Source of the DNA: an uncultured Christensenellaceae bacterium | GTDB lineage: Bacteria > Bacillota > Clostridia > Christensenellales > Borkfalkiaceae | Reading direction: 5' to 3' | Assembly: GCA_910587625.1 (NCBI GenBank) | Contig: CAJUMW010000001.1 | Span: 16,687-80,686, forward strand | DNA length: 64,000 bases | Shown: positions 60,105-64,000 of the stretch, piece after piece | Layout: each line of letters starts with the position of its first letter | Numbering within the stretch: the stretch's first letter is position 1 | Notes under the pieces: model-generated | Databases searched by the model: none | Told to the model about the DNA's origin: nothing | The model's input: the letters and a program-made list of their open reading frames with translations, nothing else | Made by a program: the position numbers and the translations under genes

Positions 60105-61085
60105 ATGTCTAAACGAAAGAAGTATATTAAAAACTGTGAAGTTTCCGAAGTTATTGCGGTAAAACTCCTCGGCTATGAGCAGAAAATTTCAATAGAGGGC
60201 AAAAGTAACGATTTGCCCGTGGTGTTAATGCTTCACGGCGGCCCGGGCTCACCCGTGCCGTTTTCGGTCGGCGGTCGCGGACTTTACCCCGAATGGACGG
60301 ACAAGGCTATAGTCGTATGTTGGGACCAGCTCGGTTGCGGAATTAACAACTATGAGATAGACGACAGCTTTCATATAATAGACTTTGTAAATATGACATG
60401 TGAGCTTATAGATTATATAAAGCAAAGGTTTCCAGCAAACAAGCTGTATCTGTTCGGCTTTAGCTGGGGCAGTGTGCTTGCGCTCAGCGCGGCGGTGCGT
60501 ATGCCCGAAAAGCTTGACGGCGCTTTCGTGTTCGGACAGGTATTGAAAAATCTTTTCTTCAACGAAGAAGTCGGTCGTGCGTTCGATAATGCTCCGCAAA
60601 AAGCAAGGCAAACGGTAAAAGCAATTCTCGAAACAGGAGCGGACTGCGAGTATAAAGTAGTGGACAAAAACCTTAAAAATCTTTATAGGCTTCTTATGAA
60701 GCATACAAACGCGTATTCGAATAAAAATTCACAGCGCGCACCAATGGGCAAAATAGTTTTCGGGCTTTTGACAAGTCCCGACTATTCTTTTAAGGACTTT
60801 CAAGCCGTTATGAAAAACGGTTATATACACAACACAACGCTGTGGCAGGAGCTTTTGAAAATCAATTTGACGCCGCTACTTGCCGAAGTTAAAATAAAGT
60901 ATTGCCTTTTGCAGGGCGAAACGGATATAGTTACTTCGACCGCAAATGCGTTAAATGCCGTTGAGAATTGTAAAAACAGTAACGTTTCAATAAAGGTAGT
61001 AAAAGATTCGGGGCATATGCCTTCTTTGCAGGGTATGGACGAGTGCTATAATACGCTTTTGCGGTTTATAGAATGCGAAATTTGA
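60105..61085 (+). CDS. Alpha/beta hydrolase, proline-iminopeptidase-like (S33)
   Basis: This 326-residue protein has the alpha/beta-hydrolase core. The oxyanion motif HGGPGSP is near residue 45, the nucleophile Ser120 lies in FGFSWGSVLALS, and the catalytic Asp and His are in GETDIV and DSGHMPS. HGGPG is typical of prolyl aminopeptidases of peptidase family S33. No signal peptide is visible, so it is cytosolic. It is a single-gene transcript with its own promoter and terminator. Substrate not determined; other small-substrate hydrolases share this motif. Confidence 0.88.
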   Translation: MSKRKKYIKNCEVSEVIAVKLLGYEQKISIEGKSNDLPVVLMLHGGPGSPVPFSVGGRGLYPEWTDKAIVVCWDQLGCGINNYEIDDSFHIIDFVNMTCELIDYIKQRFPANKLYLFGFSWGSVLALSAAVRMPEKLDGAFVFGQVLKNLFFNEEVGRAFDNAPQKARQTVKAILETGADCEYKVVDKNLKNLYRLLMKHTNAYSNKNSQRAPMGKIVFGLLTSPDYSFKDFQAVMKNGYIHNTTLWQELLKINLTPLLAEVKIKYCLLQGETDIVTSTANALNAVENCKNSNVSIKVVKDSGHMPSLQGMDECYNTLLRFIECEI

Positions 61086-61100
61086 TAAAAGTATCTAAAA

Positions 61101-61143
61101 AAAATCCTAACCAATCATAGTTACTATGATTGGTTAGGATTTT
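61101..61143. terminator. Long bidirectional terminator
   Basis: A perfect 20-bp stem (61101-61120 with 61124-61143), loop TTA. Flanking A-run on the left and T-run on the right allow it to work both for the hydrolase (plus) and the tRNA (minus). Confidence 0.95.
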
Positions 61144-61148
61144 TAATT

Positions 61149-61225
<77 letters not shown>

Positions 61226-61301
61226 GTATGTTTATAACGACAGGTATATTATAGCAATAAAAAAATTATTTGGCAAGCGATTTTAAAGCTATATAAACTA
61301 T

Positions 61302-61329
61302 TGTAATTTATTTTGTGTTGTGGTATAAT
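61302..61329 (+). promoter_or_regulatory. Probable promoter of the cysteine desulfidase-family gene
   Basis: TTGTAA (61302-61307), 16 bp, TATAAT (61324-61329), followed by AAAGG before ATG 61354. Confidence 0.65.
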
Positions 61330-61353
61330 TCAGAAAAACGCGAAAGGTAAACT

Positions 61354-62631
61354 ATGGACAAGAGTATATACGAAGGATATCTTCAAATATTGAAAGAAGA
61401 GTTGCTGCCTGCAATGGGCTGTACCGAGCCTATTTCCGTGGCGTATGCCGCCGCGCTTGCGCGCGACACGCTGGGTGCGCTTCCGGAAAAAGTGGAAATA
61501 TCCGTCAGCGGCAACATTTTGAAGAACGTTAAAAGCGTAGTTGTTCCCAACACGGGCGGAATGAAGGGGGTAACGAGCGCGGCAGCCGCAGGTATCGTCG
61601 GCGGTGACGCGTCGAAAAAGCTTGAAGTTATATCTTCGGTAACACCGTCCGACAAGCAAAAAATATGCAATTACCTTTCGTCAGCCGAGTTCAGCGTATC
61701 GCAGTCGCGTTCGGGCTGCATATTCGATATCGGCGTAAAAGTGTATAAAGGCAGCGACAGTGCGTTCGTCCGCATTGTCGGGCATCACACCAACGTTGTG
61801 CAAATCGAGAAAAACGCAAACAGTCTTTTAAACGTCAATTACGACGATAAAGAACACGCCAGCCTTACCGACAGAAGTATTTTGTCAGTTGCAAAAATAA
61901 TCGAGTTTGCAGACGAAGTTAAAATTGCGGACGTTGAGCAGGTTATCAGGCGGCAGATACAATACAACACGGCAATTTCGCGCGAGGGCTTGACAAACGA
62001 CTACGGCGCGCGCATAGGCAAGGTTTTGCTTTTGTCCTTCGGGGAAAGCATACACAACCGTGCAAAGGCGGTTGCCGCAGCCGGCTCCGACGCAAGAATG
62101 AACGGCTGTTCTCTGCCCGTAGTCATAGTTTCCGGAAGCGGAAATCAGGGAATGACGGCTTCGCTTCCCGTAATAGAATATGCGAATTATCTTGAAAAGA
62201 GCGAAGAGGAGCTAATCCGCGCGCTCGTCGTTTCCGACCTTATAACCATACATTTAAAGACGGGCATAGGTAGGCTTTCGGCTTATTGCGGCGCGGTGAG
62301 CGCAGGCTGCGGCGCAGGTTCGGGGGTTTGCTATCTGTACGGCGGCAAGTTAGAGGAAATATCCAACACGATAGTAAACGCACTTGCAATTGATTCGGGC
62401 ATAATCTGCGACGGCGCAAAATCGAGTTGCGCCGCCAAAATTGCCTCTGCCGTGGAAGCGGGGCTTTTGGGTTTTGAAATGTCTAAGCACGACTGCAATT
62501 TTTGTGCAGGTGACGGAATACTCGATAACTGCGTTGAGGAAACCATCGAAAATATCGGGGATATCGCCCGCAACGGAATGCGCGGCACAGATGAAGAAAT
62601 AATAAAGCTTATGATTAAAACCACCCGTTAA
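61354..62631 (+). CDS. cyuA: UPF0597/CyuA-family L-cysteine desulfidase
   Basis: This 425-residue protein has the UPF0597 signature AMGCTEPISVAYAAALA near residue 22. Conserved Cys regions CGAVSAGCGAGSG and CDGAKSSCAAKI are expected to hold a 4Fe-4S cluster, as in serine dehydratases of this superfamily. Experimentally studied members degrade L-cysteine to pyruvate, ammonia and sulfide. The gene begins with its own promoter and is followed 28 bp later by the TcdA-like gene. Link to the Fe-S genes elsewhere is only functional. Confidence 0.88.
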   Translation: MDKSIYEGYLQILKEELLPAMGCTEPISVAYAAALARDTLGALPEKVEISVSGNILKNVKSVVVPNTGGMKGVTSAAAAGIVGGDASKKLEVISSVTPSDKQKICNYLSSAEFSVSQSRSGCIFDIGVKVYKGSDSAFVRIVGHHTNVVQIEKNANSLLNVNYDDKEHASLTDRSILSVAKIIEFADEVKIADVEQVIRRQIQYNTAISREGLTNDYGARIGKVLLLSFGESIHNRAKAVAAAGSDARMNGCSLPVVIVSGSGNQGMTASLPVIEYANYLEKSEEELIRALVVSDLITIHLKTGIGRLSAYCGAVSAGCGAGSGVCYLYGGKLEEISNTIVNALAIDSGIICDGAKSSCAAKIASAVEAGLLGFEMSKHDCNFCAGDGILDNCVEETIENIGDIARNGMRGTDEEIIKLMIKTTR

Positions 62632-62659
62632 ACGGGGCATATATAGGGGTATAATTGTT

Positions 62660-63367
62660 TTGGATTTGTCAAGAACTGAAATTTTATTGGGCTCGGACGG
62701 CGTTAAAAAACTCAAAAACGCCAGGGTTGCCGTATTCGGAATAGGCGGAGTGGGCGGCTATGCCGCGGAAGCGCTTGCCCGTTCGGGTGTGGGCGCGCTC
62801 GATTTGATAGATAACGATACTGTATCCGAAAGCAATATAAACCGCCAGATAATAGCGCTTAACAGCACGGTGGGCAAGTACAAGGTTGACGTTATGCGCG
62901 AGCGCATTTTAGACGTAAATTCAAACTGTAAAGTAACCGTTTATAAGACGTTTTTTTTGCCTACGACCCGTAATATGCTTGACTTTCGGGCATTTGACTA
63001 TGTTTTGGACGCCATAGATACGGTAAGCGGAAAACTAACAATAATAGAGTGCGCAAAGTCGGTGGGTATTCCGGTTATAAGCTGTATGGGCGCAGGAAAT
63101 AAGCTTGACGGCACGGCTTTTGAAGTAACGGACATAGAAAACACCTCTGTCTGTCCCCTTGCAAAAGTTATGCGTAAAGAGCTGAAAGCGCGGCATATTT
63201 CGGGGGTAACGGTAGTTTATTCAAGGGAGCAGCCTAAAAAAGGCATTGCTGCGGACAGTGACGTTAACGGCAAGCGCGCCATTCCGGGCAGCGTGTCTTT
63301 TGTGCCGTCGATAGTCGGGTTGCTCGCTGCGGGTAAAATTATAAAGGACTTGTCGGGGGTAAACTAA
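62660..63367 (+). CDS. tcdA: tRNA threonylcarbamoyladenosine dehydratase (TcdA family)
   Basis: This 235-residue protein has the ThiF/MoeB/HesA adenylation fold: VFGIGGVGGYAAEALARSG for the nucleotide loop and LIDNDTVSESNINRQI for the metal/adenylate motif, and a conserved SCMGAGNKLDG. These and the length fit the YgdL/TcdA group, which makes cyclic t6A in tRNA. The start is TTG 62660, the best in-frame start, with AGGGG about 12 bp upstream. A neighbouring tRNA-thiolation gene (TtcA-like) fits a tRNA-modification theme. Confidence 0.85.
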   Translation: MDLSRTEILLGSDGVKKLKNARVAVFGIGGVGGYAAEALARSGVGALDLIDNDTVSESNINRQIIALNSTVGKYKVDVMRERILDVNSNCKVTVYKTFFLPTTRNMLDFRAFDYVLDAIDTVSGKLTIIECAKSVGIPVISCMGAGNKLDGTAFEVTDIENTSVCPLAKVMRKELKARHISGVTVVYSREQPKKGIAADSDVNGKRAIPGSVSFVPSIVGLLAAGKIIKDLSGVN

Positions 63368-63368
63368 G

Positions 63369-64000
63369 ATGAGCGAGCTTTCGGCGGAGAGGGAAACTTT
63401 CGACCTTGCGAGATGCGAAAAAAGCATTATAAAAAAATTCCATAAACAGCTTTTCAGAAGGTTTACAAAGGCTGTCGTAACCTATAACCTTATACAACCC
63501 AACGACAAAATTGCCGTATGCATTTCGGGCGGTAAGGATTCGTTTCTTTTGGCAAAGCTTTTTCAAGAACTGAAAAAGCACCATAAATTTCCGTTCGAGC
63601 TTGTGTTTCTTGCTATGGACCCGGGATACAATTGCGAAAACAGACAGCTTATAGAAAGCAACGCAAGAAAGCTTGAAATTCCGCTTACGGTTTTTGAAAC
63701 GGATATTTTCGAAAATGTTTTGCATATCGAAAATTCTCCCTGCTACCTGTGCGCGAGAATGAGAAGGGGGCACCTCTATCACAATGCAAAATTGCTCGGC
63801 TGCAATAAAATAGCGCTCGGACACCACTATGACGACGTTATAGAAACCATACTTATGGGAATGCTTTACGGCGGGCAGGTGCAGACGATGATGCCCATTT
63901 TAAACAGCACAAACTTCGATGGTATGCAGCTTATCAGACCTATGTATCTAATACGCGAGCAGGATATAATCGCGTGGCGCGATTATAGCGGTTTGAAATT
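63369..64000 (+). CDS. TtcA-like tRNA 2-thiolation enzyme (cut by window edge)
   Basis: The frame from ATG 63369 stays open to the last base (210 codons seen). The PP-loop is CISGGKDS (Ser53), a CYLC pair lies at Cys125 and Cys128, and GHHYDD follows. These are the marks of the TtcA/TtuA family, which uses a 4Fe-4S cluster and ATP to thiolate tRNA. The ATG is one base after the preceding stop, so the two tRNA-modification genes are coupled. The C-terminus is missing. Confidence 0.85.
   Translation, partial: MSELSAERETFDLARCEKSIIKKFHKQLFRRFTKAVVTYNLIQPNDKIAVCISGGKDSFLLAKLFQELKKHHKFPFELVFLAMDPGYNCENRQLIESNARKLEIPLTVFETDIFENVLHIENSPCYLCARMRRGHLYHNAKLLGCNKIALGHHYDDVIETILMGMLYGGQVQTMMPILNSTNFDGMQLIRPMYLIREQDIIAWRDYSGLK

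Overview
The window looks like chromosomal DNA of an uncultured anaerobic Bacillota, most likely a gut Clostridia (possibly Christensenellales-like; the lineage is inferred, not proven). Supporting signs are strong Shine-Dalgarno sites, textbook sigma-A promoters almost all with 17-bp spacers, GHKL/LytTR two-component pairs, YitT proteins, a Rrf2-IscS-IscU cluster and several families of large secreted glycosidases. Base composition is moderate, by eye in the mid-40s % GC, with two clearly AT-richer islets at about 29.2-30.1 kb and 48.0-48.8 kb. I saw no transposase, integrase, rRNA or CRISPR array. One tRNA-Val is present.

Layout. 1-1.2 kb: end of a GHKL sensor kinase and its LytTR response regulator. 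1.3-8.3 kb: glycoside hydrolase locus 1 (secreted GH3, carbohydrate-binding lipoprotein, membrane-tethered GH3). 8.3-29.2 kb: one promoter, ten tightly packed genes and one terminator, forming an unrecognised multi-protein system: Hsp70-like ATPase, SNF2 helicase with zinc-finger tail, Cys-rich protein, membrane protein with six MBG-like repeats, zinc-ribbon/Sel1-like protein, coiled-coil protein, HExxH metallopeptidase-like protein, giant SF1 helicase, helical protein, and a Vps4/katanin-type AAA ATPase. 29.2-30.1 kb: small regulatory islet with three phased operators and tandem Cro/CI-like proteins. 30.1-32.2 kb: two YitT-family membrane proteins. 32.4-36.6 kb: alpha-glucan genes (GH13 and GlgB). 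36.7-39.8 kb: NadA, Rrf2 regulator, cysteine desulfurase and Fe-S scaffold. 39.8-43.9 kb: Ca2+-type P-ATPase and a GH43. 44.0-47.9 kb: secreted collagen-like/beta-helix protein and a ZIP transporter. 48.0-48.7 kb: autoregulated XRE islet with two tiny proteins. 49.1-57.6 kb: glycoside hydrolase locus 2, with the same three-gene architecture as locus 1. 57.7-59.9 kb: a second LytTR/GHKL pair. 60-64 kb: alpha/beta hydrolase, tRNA-Val, cysteine desulfidase family protein, TcdA-like and TtcA-like genes.

How the genes work together. The two GH3 loci are paralogous. Each has a signal-peptide GH3 with a Cys-Gly C-terminal membrane signal, an intercistronic hairpin, a CBM-like lipoprotein, and a GH3 with N- and C-terminal membrane helices. 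Each also lies beside a LytTR/GHKL pair, which suggests signal-controlled polysaccharide degradation at the cell surface. All four GH3 enzymes have the rare order in which the alpha/beta-sandwich and Fn3-like domains come before the TIM barrel. The 20.8-kb operon at 8.4-29.2 kb is the best candidate for an undescribed system: it combines nucleic-acid motors (SNF2, SF1), a chaperone-like ATPase, a protease-like protein, a surface-exposed sensor-like membrane protein and a possible ESCRT-like pair (Vps4-type AAA plus helical partners). A role in defence or stress/membrane remodelling is inference only.
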